A stretch of DNA of 40,411 nucleotides from SIG565 sp045590755 (GTDB taxonomy: Bacteria > Bacillota > Clostridia > Oscillospirales > Acutalibacteraceae): the NCBI GenBank assembly GCA_045590755.1, contig JAZNRP010000002.1, positions 1 to 40,411 on the forward strand. The letters are read 5' to 3'. Below the pieces are notes generated by a model, which saw nothing but the letters and a program-made list of their open reading frames with translations, did not search any database and had not been told where the DNA came from. The position numbers were made by a program, and so were the translations under genes. Shown here one piece after another: positions 32,466-39,968 of this stretch (its first letter is position 1; each line of letters begins with the position of its first letter).

Positions 32466-32494
32466 TTGACAACGCTAAAAGTATGTGTTAAAAT
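32466..32494 (+). promoter_or_regulatory. Promoter of the tRNA-Ser pair
   Basis: TTGACA (32466-32471), 17 bases, TAAAAT (32489-32494), 13 bases before the first tRNA. Confidence 0.82.
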
Positions 32495-32507
32495 GTTTTA
32501 GTCGCAC

Positions 32508-32594
32508 GGAGAGGTATCGAAGCGGTCATAACGAGGCGGTCTTGAAAACCGTTTGGCGCAAGCCACAAGGGTTCGAATCCCTTCCTCTCCGCCA
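32508..32594 (+). tRNA. tRNA-Ser (anticodon TGA)
   Basis: An 87-base class II tRNA. The acceptor stem is GGAGAGG with CCTCTCC, the anticodon loop is CTTGAAA in a GCGGT/ACCGT stem, and a long variable arm (TTGGCGCAAGCCA) marks serine. The T loop is GTTCGAATC and CCA is encoded. Confidence 0.97.
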
Positions 32595-32629
32595 TTTTAA
32601 TTAAATACTTGTAAAACAAGTTACAATTT

Positions 32630-32720
32630 GGAGTAGTACTCAAGTTGGTGACGAGGCGCCCCTGCTAAGGGCGTAGGTCGGGTAACCGGCGCGAGAGTTC
32701 AAGTCTCTCCTACTCCGCCA
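32630..32720 (+). tRNA. tRNA-Ser (anticodon GCT)
   Basis: A 91-base class II tRNA. The acceptor stem is GGAGTAG with CTACTCC, the anticodon loop CTGCTAA lies in a CGCCC/GGGCG stem, the variable arm (TAGGTCGGGTAACCGGCGC) is long, the T loop is GTTCAAGTC and CCA is encoded. It shares the transcript of the first tRNA-Ser, 35 bases upstream. Confidence 0.97.
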
Positions 32721-32752
32721 AAAACGGCAAGGTAATATACCTTGCCGTTTTT
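32721..32752 (+). terminator. Terminator of the tRNA-Ser pair
   Basis: A 14-bp perfect stem AAAACGGCAAGGTA (32721-32734) with TACCTTGCCGTTTT (32738-32751 and following T), 3-base loop, starting at the base after CCA. Confidence 0.92.
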
Positions 32753-32806
32753 ACTTATTACCTATTACTTATTACTTATTACTTATTACCTATTACCTAT
32801 TACTTC
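32751..32806. repeat. Seven-base tandem repeat (TTAC[C/T]TA, about 8 units)
   Basis: Eight consecutive heptamers alternate between TTACTTA and TTACCTA directly after the tRNA terminator. There is no coding potential. Opens a 476-base gene-free stretch that runs to the tRNA-Ala gene. Confidence 0.9.
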
Positions 32807-32815
32807 TTCATATTT

Positions 32816-32988
32816 AGTGATATTGTGTCTAGCGGCACAGTGATATTTTCGCGTTGCGAAAGTGATATTGAAACCTGCGGTTTCAGTGATATTATATTCG
32901 CCTCCAAAACTGCCCAAAGGGCAATACCACTCGGCGTTGGCCAAATAACACTGCGAAGCAATATAACTCGCCAAAGGCGAATATAACT
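32816..32988. repeat. Mirrored array of AGTGATATT words separated by small palindromes
   Basis: Four AGTGATATT words start at 32816, 32839, 32861 and 32885, 22-24 bases apart. The spacers include palindromes such as TTCGCgttGCGAA and GAAACCtgcGGTTTC. After a centre (32894-32922) four inverted, slightly altered copies follow (AATACCACT 32923, AATAACACT 32944, AATATAACT 32960 and 32980) with spacers such as CGCCaaaGGCG. The whole can fold as one large cruciform with hairpin side arms. It is not a CRISPR: the words are 9 bases and the spacers are palindromic. Confidence 0.88.
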
Positions 32989-32989
32989 G

Positions 32990-33021
32990 AAAAAACGACA
33001 AGTCGAAACTTGTCGTTTTTT
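32990..33021. terminator. Terminator-like hairpin at the edge of the repeat block
   Basis: AAAAAACGACAAGT (32990-33003) pairs with ACTTGTCGTTTTTT (33008-33021) around CGAA; works on either strand. It lies just outside a copied tRNA-Ala 3' end, exactly as the true tRNA-Ala terminator does. Confidence 0.85.
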
Positions 33022-33022
33022 C

Positions 33023-33040
33023 TGGTGGAACTGATGGGAG
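33023..33040 (-). pseudogene. Relic of the tRNA-Ala 3' end
   Basis: The 18 bases TGGTGGAACTGATGGGAG are identical to 33229-33246, the 3' end (CCA, acceptor strand, part of the T arm) of the tRNA-Ala gene. The rest of the tRNA is missing here and a different sequence follows. Confidence 0.85.
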
Positions 33041-33187
33041 CGACCGTCTGCTACGCATACTTTTGGCTTGACGACCCAATGCTTCGCATTCGGTACCCGT
33101 CTTCACCGCTTTTGGCGGAAAACTTGCCTCAGGCAACTTTTCTTTATCGCCAAAACCCTCTCGGGTTCGACTCCCATATTTGGGTAA
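33041..33187. repeat. Non-coding palindrome-rich block bounded by tRNA-derived ends
   Basis: No gene is visible. The stretch holds short palindromes (CCGCttttGGCGG, TTGCCtcaGGCAA) like those in the mirrored array. Near its right end 33163-33177 (GGGTTCGACTCCCAT) is a perfect inverted copy of the T arm of the adjacent tRNA-Ala (33240-33254). With the relic at 33023-33040 the block is thus flanked by tRNA pieces in opposite orientation. Confidence 0.75.
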
Positions 33188-33189
33188 TA

Positions 33190-33229
33190 AAAAAACAAAG
33201 CACCTTCTTTCGATGGTGCTTTGTTTTTT
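33190..33229 (-). terminator. Terminator of tRNA-Ala
   Basis: On the minus strand CAAAGCACC pairs with GGTGCTTTG (33215-33223 with 33196-33204), extended by A/T runs, with TTTTTTTATT following. Confidence 0.88.
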
Positions 33230-33304
33230 GGTGGAACTGATGGGAGTCGAACCCACGACCTTCTGAATGCGAACCAGACACTCTACCAACTGAGCTACAG
33301 CCCC
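33229..33304 (-). tRNA. tRNA-Ala (anticodon CGC)
   Basis: A 76-base tRNA. The acceptor stem is GGGGCTG with CAGTTCC, which includes the G3-U70 wobble that identifies alanine tRNAs (and a second G-U at 4-69). The D arm is GCTC/GAGT, the anticodon loop TTCGCAT in a TCTGG/TCAGA stem gives CGC, the T arm is GTGGG/CCCAT with TTCGACT, and CCA is encoded. It reads GCG. Confidence 0.92.
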
Positions 33305-33316
33305 GAATACATTGAA

Positions 33317-33345
33317 AGTTTAACACAATTTGATTAAAAATTCAA
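33317..33345 (-). promoter_or_regulatory. Promoter of tRNA-Ala
   Basis: On the minus strand TTGAAT (33340-33345), 17 bases, TAAACT (33317-33322), 12 bases before the tRNA. Confidence 0.62.
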
Positions 33346-33361
33346 TATATTTATTGTAATT

Positions 33362-34891
33362 TTAGTCGCCCCAATATTTTCTGTCAAGGCTTCTAAACTG
33401 TATTGCCTGTGCCATATGAAGCATTTCAATATTCTCACTATCATCAAGGTCGGCAATTGTTCGCGCTATTTTAAGTAATCTATCATATGCTCGCGCTGAC
33501 ATACCAAGGCTATCAAAAGATGCCTGTAAAAGCTTTGCCGCATCAGGACTCATAATACAGAACTTTTTAAGCAGTGACGGAGTAAGCCGTGCGTTACAGG
33601 TAATGCCTGTACCCTTATATCGTTCATTCTGTATTTTTCTTGCTTTATTTACCCTTGCTCTGATTTGTTCGGATGTTTCTTCGTGAGAAGCTGATGAATT
33701 TAATTCTTCAAATTCTACGGGTGGAACTTCAATATGTAAATCAAGTCGGTCGAGCATTGGACCTGATACTCGGTTCAAATATTTATTTACCATAGTTTGT
33801 GAACAGGTACAGCTGTGTGTCGGGTGTCCAAAATAACCGCAAGGGCAAGGATTCATCGCCGCTACGAGTGTTACCGAACACGGATATGTTAGTGTTCCCG
33901 CAACTCGCGATATAGTAATTTTTCCATCTTCAAGCGGTTGACGGAGTGCTTCCATAACATCACGCTTAAACTCGGGCAATTCGTCTAAAAAAAGTACACC
34001 ATTGTGTGATAATGAAAGCTCCCCCGGGCGCGGAACTGTACCGCCGCCCGCTAAGGCTACAGATGAAGTGGTATGATGCGGTGAACGGAACGGCCGCATT
34101 GTTACCATTGGGTTATCGGAATCAAGCACCCCTGCAATTGAGTGAATTTTTGTGGTTTCTAAAGACTCGTCGAAGGTCATTTCGGGAAGAATTGTGGGAA
34201 AGCGTTTGGCAAGCATACTCTTACCCGAGCCGGGTGGTCCGATAAGCAGAATATTATGACCGCCCGCCGCCGCTACTTCCAATGCTTTTTTGGCAAGAGA
34301 CTGACCTTTGACTTCACTAAAATCAAGCTGCGCAGTACCATTATTTTGGGCATATTCCTTTTTTACGGCTTTATCTAATGGCTTTTCGCCCTTTAGGTGT
34401 GAGAAAAGAGAGCGAATATTATCAACACCGAAAACACTGATATCGGTAATATTAGCGCCTTCAGTTTCATTACCCTTTGGTACAAAGAAATTTTTAATGC
34501 CGCACTGCTTTGCCTTAATAGTCATGGCAATTATGCCGTTAACATTTCGCACATTACCGTCTAATGATACTTCGCCTATAAAAGCGGAATCACTAAGGTC
34601 TGCGTCAATCTGCTCAGTTGCTTTAAGCAGCGCCATCATTATAGGTAAATCGTAAACCGAGCCTTCCTTTTTAACATCTGCGGGTGCTAAATTTACAGTG
34701 ATTTTTCCAACGGGAAATTTATACCCACTGTTTTTAATAGCCGCCCTTACCCTATCGCGCGATTCCTTTACTGCCGTGTCGGGAAGACCTACTATGTCAA
34801 ATCCGGGGAGACCTGACGAAACATCGGCTTCAACTTCTACCATATAGGAATCCATACCGAATATACCGATACTTTTAATCTTAGCAAACAA
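33362..34891 (-). CDS. comM: ComM/YifB family Mg-chelatase-like AAA+ ATPase
   Basis: A 509-residue protein. The N-terminal part has DIVGLPDTAVKESRDRVRAAIKNSGY and ITVNLAPADVKKEGSVYDLP, typical of YifB. Walker A is IGPPGSGKSMLAKR near 217-230, then FRSPHHTTSSVALAGGG, FLDELPEF (Walker B) and CNARLTPSLL. A cysteine cluster, NPCPCGYFGHPTHSCTCS, lies near residue 350. In naturally competent bacteria ComM is a helicase for branch migration during transformation; the function in most clostridia is untested. TTG 34891 follows GGGGTG. It is the last gene of the ligase-iorA-iorB-comM run, 27 bases after iorB. Confidence 0.93.
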   Translation of the reverse strand: MFAKIKSIGIFGMDSYMVEVEADVSSGLPGFDIVGLPDTAVKESRDRVRAAIKNSGYKFPVGKITVNLAPADVKKEGSVYDLPIMMALLKATEQIDADLSDSAFIGEVSLDGNVRNVNGIIAMTIKAKQCGIKNFFVPKGNETEGANITDISVFGVDNIRSLFSHLKGEKPLDKAVKKEYAQNNGTAQLDFSEVKGQSLAKKALEVAAAGGHNILLIGPPGSGKSMLAKRFPTILPEMTFDESLETTKIHSIAGVLDSDNPMVTMRPFRSPHHTTSSVALAGGGTVPRPGELSLSHNGVLFLDELPEFKRDVMEALRQPLEDGKITISRVAGTLTYPCSVTLVAAMNPCPCGYFGHPTHSCTCSQTMVNKYLNRVSGPMLDRLDLHIEVPPVEFEELNSSASHEETSEQIRARVNKARKIQNERYKGTGITCNARLTPSLLKKFCIMSPDAAKLLQASFDSLGMSARAYDRLLKIARTIADLDDSENIEMLHMAQAIQFRSLDRKYWGD

Positions 34892-34918
34892 GATTATTCA
34901 CCCCAAAAAATAATCAGC

Positions 34919-35491
34919 TTATAAGTTGTAGCCCAACTCGAAAGCAGTTTTATTGATTTCCAAGAACTTTGGTGCTACCACCTGTTCGAGTGCAGTAATC
35001 CACTTATCATACTCGGTATCAAAGCGTTTTGCCAAAAAGCCCATAAGCACTATATTAACCGCCTTGCTGCTTCCTGCCTTTTCGGCAAGAGATAAAGCAT
35101 CAAGCATTTCAATATTGCAACCAAGATTTTTAAGCTCTTCCAGAATATCGGTAGGATATTCTGCCGCGCCTGTAATTACGGGCATTGGGTCAATTTGCTG
35201 AGTATTGGTAATAATCGTACCGCCAACTTTAAGGTATTCAGCATAGCGTGCGGCTTCTAACTTTTCAAAGGAAATTATAAAATCGGCTTCACCCTTTTCA
35301 ATAACGGGAGAATAAACCTTATCTCCAAAGCGGACATAGGTAACAACCGAGCCGCCGCGCTGACTCATACCGTGTACTTCGGAAACCTTAACATCGTAAC
35401 CTGATGAGGTTAAAAGATTACCAAGTAATTTACTTGCAAGCAGACTTCCCTGTCCGCCTACACCAACTATCATAATGCTTCTTGTATTCAT
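34919..35491 (-). CDS. iorB: Indolepyruvate:ferredoxin oxidoreductase beta subunit
   Basis: A 190-residue gamma-domain subunit of 2-oxoacid:ferredoxin oxidoreductases. It has the IMIVGVGGQGSLLASKLLG start, SEVHGMSQRGGSVVTYVRFG and IISFEKLEAARY. It pairs with IorA to convert aryl pyruvates to aryl-acetyl-CoA with reduction of ferredoxin. I start at ATG 35491, nine bases after GGGGG; the ATG at 35500 directly abuts that site. The gene starts 14 bases after the iorA stop. Confidence 0.94.
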   Translation of the reverse strand: MNTRSIMIVGVGGQGSLLASKLLGNLLTSSGYDVKVSEVHGMSQRGGSVVTYVRFGDKVYSPVIEKGEADFIISFEKLEAARYAEYLKVGGTIITNTQQIDPMPVITGAAEYPTDILEELKNLGCNIEMLDALSLAEKAGSSKAVNIVLMGFLAKRFDTEYDKWITALEQVVAPKFLEINKTAFELGYNL

Positions 35492-35505
35492 TCTTCTCAT
35501 CCCCC

Positions 35506-37236
35506 TTATTCTTCAATTGCACCGAATGCGCACAACTGCTGACATACGCCGCAACCAACACATAAAGTGGAGTCAATTACCGCTTTATTATTCTTAAAGC
35601 TAATTGCAGGACAACCGAGTGTCATACACTTACGGCAAGAGCGGCATTTATCGGCATCAATAACCAGTGATGCCTTTTTCTTTACCGATTTAAGTAGTAC
35701 ACAAGGTCTTCTTGAAATAATTACAGACGGTTCTTCTGCCGCTAATTCTTCGCGTATTACCCTTTCGGATTCCTTTAAATCGTATGGGTCAACTACGGCT
35801 ACTCTGTTAATACCGATAGAACGGCAAAGTGCTTCTAAATCAATTTTGCCGGCGGGGTCGCCCTTAATATTATAGCCAGTGGTGGGGTTATGCTGATGGC
35901 CTGTCATTCCTGTAATAGAGTTATCAAGTATAATTACGGTAGAATTAGAGCCATTATAGGCAATATCTACAAGACCTGTAATACCCGAATGCATAAAGGT
36001 TGAATCACCGATAACGGCAACCGCCTTGCTCTGCATTGTGCCTTCCGTTGCCGTATTAAAGCCGTGAAGACCTGATACAGACGCGCCCATACAAAGTGTG
36101 GTATCAACCGCACAAAGCGGCGGCTGAGCACCCAAAGTATAACAACCTATATCACCTATTACGGTTGTTTTTAGCTTTGAGAGTATGTAATAAATTCCCC
36201 TATGCGGACAACCCGCGCACATCATAGGTGGGCGTACGGGAATATTGCTTTCTGCCTTAACAGTAGGCTTGTTTTCAATGTTAAAGGCATCGGCAATAAC
36301 CTTTTGAGAGTATTCTCCAATAGGTGAAAATATATTTTTACCGTCCACTGCAATACCGAGAGTTTTGCAGAAGGTTTCAATAACACCGTCAAGCTCTTCA
36401 ATAACTACTACACGGTCAACACCTGCTGCAAAATCAGTAATCATTTTAGGCGGCAACGGATTTACAAGTCCAATTTTAAGTACAGGTACTGTGTCACCGA
36501 AAACTTCCTTAACATACTGATAGCAAGTACCGCTTGTAATAATACCGAAACTATTATCAGTACCCTTTTCTATTCTGTTAAAGGGGCAGCATTCCGCATA
36601 TTCGGTTAAGTCCTGCATTCTTTGTTCAACTACAGGGTGCTTAACCCTTGCATTTGCAGGTACCATTACATATTTTGCCGCATCCTTTGTATAAGGCTTA
36701 TCATCGACATTTTTGCGTTCTCCGATATTTACAATACTCTGTGAATGGGCAATGCGTGTGCACATTCTTATAAGTACGGGTGTATCGAAATTTTCCGATA
36801 AATCGAAGGACGCCTTTGCAAATTCAAGTGTTTCGGAAGAATCGGCGGGTTCAAGCATAGGCAGCTTAGCAGCTATGGCATAATGTCTTGAATCCTGTTC
36901 ATTCTGCGAAGAATGCATAGCGGGGTCATCGGCCACACAGATGACAAGACCTGCATTAACACCCGTATAGGAAAGTGTGAAAAGCGGGTCTGCCGCAACA
37001 TTAAGACCAACATGCTTCATACAGCAAACCGACCTTTTACCGCCAAGGGATGCGCCGAAAGCTACTTCTGCCGCAACCTTTTCGTTAGGTGCCCATTCAC
37101 TGTAAATATCATCATATTTTGATAAAAATTCGGTAATTTCGGTTGAAGGTGTACCGGGGTAGCTTGATACAACACCTATTCCGCCTTCATAAAAACCGCG
37201 GGCAAGTGCTTCATTACCAATCATTAATTTCTTCAT
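35506..37236 (-). CDS. iorA: Indolepyruvate:ferredoxin oxidoreductase alpha subunit
   Basis: A 576-residue thiamin-diphosphate enzyme. The N-terminal pyrimidine-binding part begins LMIGNEALARGFYEGGIGVVSSYPGTPSTEI. The TPP-binding part has GDIGCYTLG and GDSTFMHSGITGLVDIAYNGS with LDNSITGMTGHQ. The C terminus is a ferredoxin domain with two [4Fe-4S] motifs, CRSCRKCMTLGCP and CVGCGVCQQLC. It oxidises indolepyruvate and phenylpyruvates from aromatic amino acids, or runs in reverse for their synthesis. I start at ATG 37236, seven bases after CGGAG; a TTG at 37254 lies before that site. A ligase gene lies 20 bases upstream. Confidence 0.96.
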   Translation of the reverse strand: MKKLMIGNEALARGFYEGGIGVVSSYPGTPSTEITEFLSKYDDIYSEWAPNEKVAAEVAFGASLGGKRSVCCMKHVGLNVAADPLFTLSYTGVNAGLVICVADDPAMHSSQNEQDSRHYAIAAKLPMLEPADSSETLEFAKASFDLSENFDTPVLIRMCTRIAHSQSIVNIGERKNVDDKPYTKDAAKYVMVPANARVKHPVVEQRMQDLTEYAECCPFNRIEKGTDNSFGIITSGTCYQYVKEVFGDTVPVLKIGLVNPLPPKMITDFAAGVDRVVVIEELDGVIETFCKTLGIAVDGKNIFSPIGEYSQKVIADAFNIENKPTVKAESNIPVRPPMMCAGCPHRGIYYILSKLKTTVIGDIGCYTLGAQPPLCAVDTTLCMGASVSGLHGFNTATEGTMQSKAVAVIGDSTFMHSGITGLVDIAYNGSNSTVIILDNSITGMTGHQHNPTTGYNIKGDPAGKIDLEALCRSIGINRVAVVDPYDLKESERVIREELAAEEPSVIISRRPCVLLKSVKKKASLVIDADKCRSCRKCMTLGCPAISFKNNKAVIDSTLCVGCGVCQQLCAFGAIEE

Positions 37237-37256
37237 AAGTTTTCTCCGTTTCAAGT

Positions 37257-38897
37257 TTATTCGCTTGTTACCTTTTCAACAAGTCTTTCACCGCAATACT
37301 GAGCCCTGAGTTTCGGCTTCTCAATTTTACCGGTGGGGTTACGCGGTATATCGGCAAAAATTATTTTGCGCGGTCTTTTATATCTCGGAAGTCCCTGACA
37401 GAACTCTTCAATTTCTTCTACAGTTGCCGTAGCACCATCTTTAATTTCAATTATCGCAGCAGAAATTTCACCAAGACGCTTATCGGGAATACCTATAACC
37501 GCCGCGTCCTTGATTTTTTCATTTGCGCGAAGAAAATCTTCAATCTGTACGGGGTAAATATTTTCACCGCCGCTTATAATTACATCTTTTTTGCGGTCAA
37601 CAAGGTAGATAAAGCCGTCTTCGTCTTCCCTTGCCATATCACCCGTCAGCAACCACTCGCCCATTAAAATTTCGGCTGTAGCATCGGGATTTTTATAATA
37701 GCAACGCATAACACCGGGGCCTTTTACTGCCAACTCGCCGACTTCACCATTTGCTACATCGTTACGGTTTTCATCAAGAATTCTTGTTTCCCAACCAAAT
37801 CCCGCTTTACCGATTGCGCCGACTTTATGTATGTTTTCAACGCCCAAATGCACACAACCGGGACCGATTGATTCGGACAAGCCGTAGTTGGTATCATATT
37901 CGTGATTCGGAAAAATCTTTTTCCATCGTTTAATAAGGCTTGGTGGTACGGGTTGAGCACCTATGTGCATAAGTCTCCAGTTTGAAATTCGGTAATCATT
38001 CAAATTAATTTTACCGCTTTCAATACTATCTAAAATATCCTGCGCCCACGGCACCAAGAGCCAGACAATAGTAGCCTTTTCTTCTGATGCACACTGCAAA
38101 ATCCACTCGGGGCTAACACCGCGCAGCAGTACCGCGCGTGAGCCTGAAACCAGACTACCAAACCAGTGCATTTTAGCACCAGTATGATAAAGCGGCGGTA
38201 TACAAAGGAATACATCATCCCTTTTTTGTGAGTGATGCGACTGTTCGGTAAGACAGGAATGAACAAGAGCTTTGTGCGAATGCAGTATAGCCTTTGGGAA
38301 GCCTGTTGTACCCGAAGAAAAATAAATTGCTGCATCGTCATCATCGGTAATTTCAATTGGCGGCACCGTGCCCGAGCAATGATAAATCATTTGCGCGTAA
38401 TTATCGGCAAAATCGGGCGTAGCATCGGTGTTGCCCACAAAGAAATAGTGCTCAATATAACTCATTTTGTCCTTTACTGCAATTATTCGTTCTATAAATT
38501 CAGGACCGAAAATCATTATTTTGCAGTCGGCTAAATCTGTGCAATACTCAATTTCGCTTGAGTCATATCTATAATTCATAGGCACAACAATAGCGCCCGT
38601 TTTTAAAATACCAAAATATATTGGTAACCATTCGATACAGTTCATTAAAAGTATAGCAACCTTGTCGCCCCTTTTAACCCCGCGTGTGAATAAAAGATTG
38701 GCAAATCGGTTTGCAGATAAATCAAACTGACGCCAGGTAATTTCTCGACGATATTCTTCACCTGCGGCGGTTTCGATAAGGTTGAATTCGCGCCAGGTGA
38801 GATTCCTTTCAGGCTGATTTTGCGGCGTAATTTCCACAATAGCCTTTTCGTTAGGATAAAGCCGAGAATTTTTCTCCAAAAAATCGGTAATAGGCAT
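37257..38897 (-). CDS. AMP-forming acyl-CoA ligase (fatty or aryl acid)
   Basis: A 546-residue ANL-superfamily enzyme. Motif A3 is YFSSGTTGFPKAILHSH, A5 is YDTNYGLSESIG, A7 is LLTGDMAREDEDGFIYLVDRKKD and A10 is PRNPTGKIEKPKLR with the catalytic lysine. It activates a carboxylic acid to the acyl-AMP and then the CoA thioester. The setting upstream of iorAB points to aryl-acetates as a substrate, but this is inference. An insert (ETAAGEEYRREITWRQFDLS) carries a near repeat of the TWREFNL/TWRQFDL motif. I choose ATG 38897 after GGAAAGGG; the ATG at 38924 has no site. Confidence 0.87.
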   Translation of the reverse strand: MPITDFLEKNSRLYPNEKAIVEITPQNQPERNLTWREFNLIETAAGEEYRREITWRQFDLSANRFANLLFTRGVKRGDKVAILLMNCIEWLPIYFGILKTGAIVVPMNYRYDSSEIEYCTDLADCKIMIFGPEFIERIIAVKDKMSYIEHYFFVGNTDATPDFADNYAQMIYHCSGTVPPIEITDDDDAAIYFSSGTTGFPKAILHSHKALVHSCLTEQSHHSQKRDDVFLCIPPLYHTGAKMHWFGSLVSGSRAVLLRGVSPEWILQCASEEKATIVWLLVPWAQDILDSIESGKINLNDYRISNWRLMHIGAQPVPPSLIKRWKKIFPNHEYDTNYGLSESIGPGCVHLGVENIHKVGAIGKAGFGWETRILDENRNDVANGEVGELAVKGPGVMRCYYKNPDATAEILMGEWLLTGDMAREDEDGFIYLVDRKKDVIISGGENIYPVQIEDFLRANEKIKDAAVIGIPDKRLGEISAAIIEIKDGATATVEEIEEFCQGLPRYKRPRKIIFADIPRNPTGKIEKPKLRAQYCGERLVEKVTSE

Positions 38898-38938
38898 TGG
38901 TCTGTGTTCCCTTTCCAAAAACATATTAATTACTAATT

Positions 38939-38967
38939 ATTTTAACATATCGTATATACTTTTTCAA
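38939..38967 (-). promoter_or_regulatory. Promoter of the ligase-iorAB-comM operon
   Basis: On the minus strand TTGAAA (38962-38967), 17 bases, TAAAAT (38939-38944), about 40 bases before the ligase start. Confidence 0.7.
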
Positions 38968-39005
38968 CAAATTATGCTAAAAAATACTGCTTTTTTGAAA
39001 TCAAA

Positions 39006-39050
39006 AAACGATATAGCCTTAAACAGATAAAAAGTAAGGCTATACCGTTT
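39006..39050 (-). terminator. Terminator-like hairpin between the IS element and the ligase promoter
   Basis: AAACG-a-TATAGCCTTA pairs with TAAGGCTATA-c-CGTTT (one A-C mismatch, 13-base loop). On the minus strand a T-run follows, so it stops transcripts arriving from the IS side. Confidence 0.75.
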
Positions 39051-39095
39051 TATGTTTATGAAATAGTCAATAGTTAGTAGACACAAAAAAACAAT

Positions 39096-39968
39096 TTAAG
39101 CTGCCAGTTCAATTCTGTATTGGACTGGCGGTTTTCTTTTAAGTTTTCGAACAGGCCGTATGTAATTGAAATAGTAAACGGTATCGGCAACGGTTTTGTG
39201 TATGTCATCACCCTTCCAATATTGGAAGTGTGATGACATAACGTCCTTGAATCGCCCGAAGAAAGATTCCATAACGGCGTTGTCATGTGGAGTTCCTGCT
39301 CTTGACATACTTTGAATTGTATTGTAAGATTTAAGCAGGTTGCAATAACCTGCTGATGAGTACTGGACACCCTGATCGCTGTGCAAAAGGATAGGGGTGC
39401 CAGTACTTTTTGCTTTTTCAAGGATTCGCTTAGCAGGTTTCATCACAAGTAGGTTGTCGAAAACATCGCTCAATTCCCAGTCCACAATCTCATTGTTGAA
39501 CAGATCTAAATAACAGGCAAAGTAATACCATTTTCCTTTGTTTTTGATATAAGTAACATCTGTAACCAACTTCTGCATAGGTTTGTCTGAATAGAAATCA
39601 CGATTAAGAACATTGGAGAATCTGTTGTGTTCGGCACCGATAGGTGTCGGACTTTTTTGTTTCCTAACGTAACCTTTAATTCCCAATCGTTGCATTGATT
39701 TGAGCACAGAAACATCCGAGACCACCCAACCGTATTGATTTAACAGTGTATCCGCAATGCTTCTGTATCCCTGTGACGGGTAGTGAAAATGAATGTCTGC
39801 AACATAATAATCCAGTTCTTGTTGTTGCTGTTCGTAACGATTCGAAGTTCCTTTTCGTTTCAGCCATTTGTAATAGCCGGAACGAGATACCTCATATACG
39901 TCACATAATTCTTTTACCGAGCGAGATACACTTTCTTTTTCAATGTAGGCATAGATTTGTTGAATCAC
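39096..39968 (-). CDS. IS3-family transposase OrfB (DDE integrase domain)
   Basis: A 290-residue frame that begins GTG 39968, overlapping the OrfA stop as GTGA. An N-terminal helix-turn-helix (HTH_21-like; YEVSRSGYYKWLKRKG) is followed by the rve integrase core. The DDE triad is visible: Asp in KLVTDVTYIKN, Asp in LLHSDQGVQYSS and Glu in NAVMESFFGRFK. The C terminus has YFNYIRPVRKLKRKPPVQYR, typical of the family. As in other IS3 elements the active enzyme is probably an OrfAB fusion made by -1 frameshifting at A-AAG just before the OrfA stop. Confidence 0.95.
   Translation of the reverse strand: MIQQIYAYIEKESVSRSVKELCDVYEVSRSGYYKWLKRKGTSNRYEQQQQELDYYVADIHFHYPSQGYRSIADTLLNQYGWVVSDVSVLKSMQRLGIKGYVRKQKSPTPIGAEHNRFSNVLNRDFYSDKPMQKLVTDVTYIKNKGKWYYFACYLDLFNNEIVDWELSDVFDNLLVMKPAKRILEKAKSTGTPILLHSDQGVQYSSAGYCNLLKSYNTIQSMSRAGTPHDNAVMESFFGRFKDVMSSHFQYWKGDDIHKTVADTVYYFNYIRPVRKLKRKPPVQYRIELAA

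Noticed and set aside
32816..32988. CRISPR array
   Set aside because: The repeated word is only 9 bases, half the copies are inverted, the spacers are palindromic and no cas gene is present.
32786..33289. A 167-codon open frame on the minus strand across the repeat block
   Set aside because: It runs through the tRNA-Ala gene, two terminators and the mirrored array; its peptide is a translation of tRNA and repeat DNA with no ribosome binding site.
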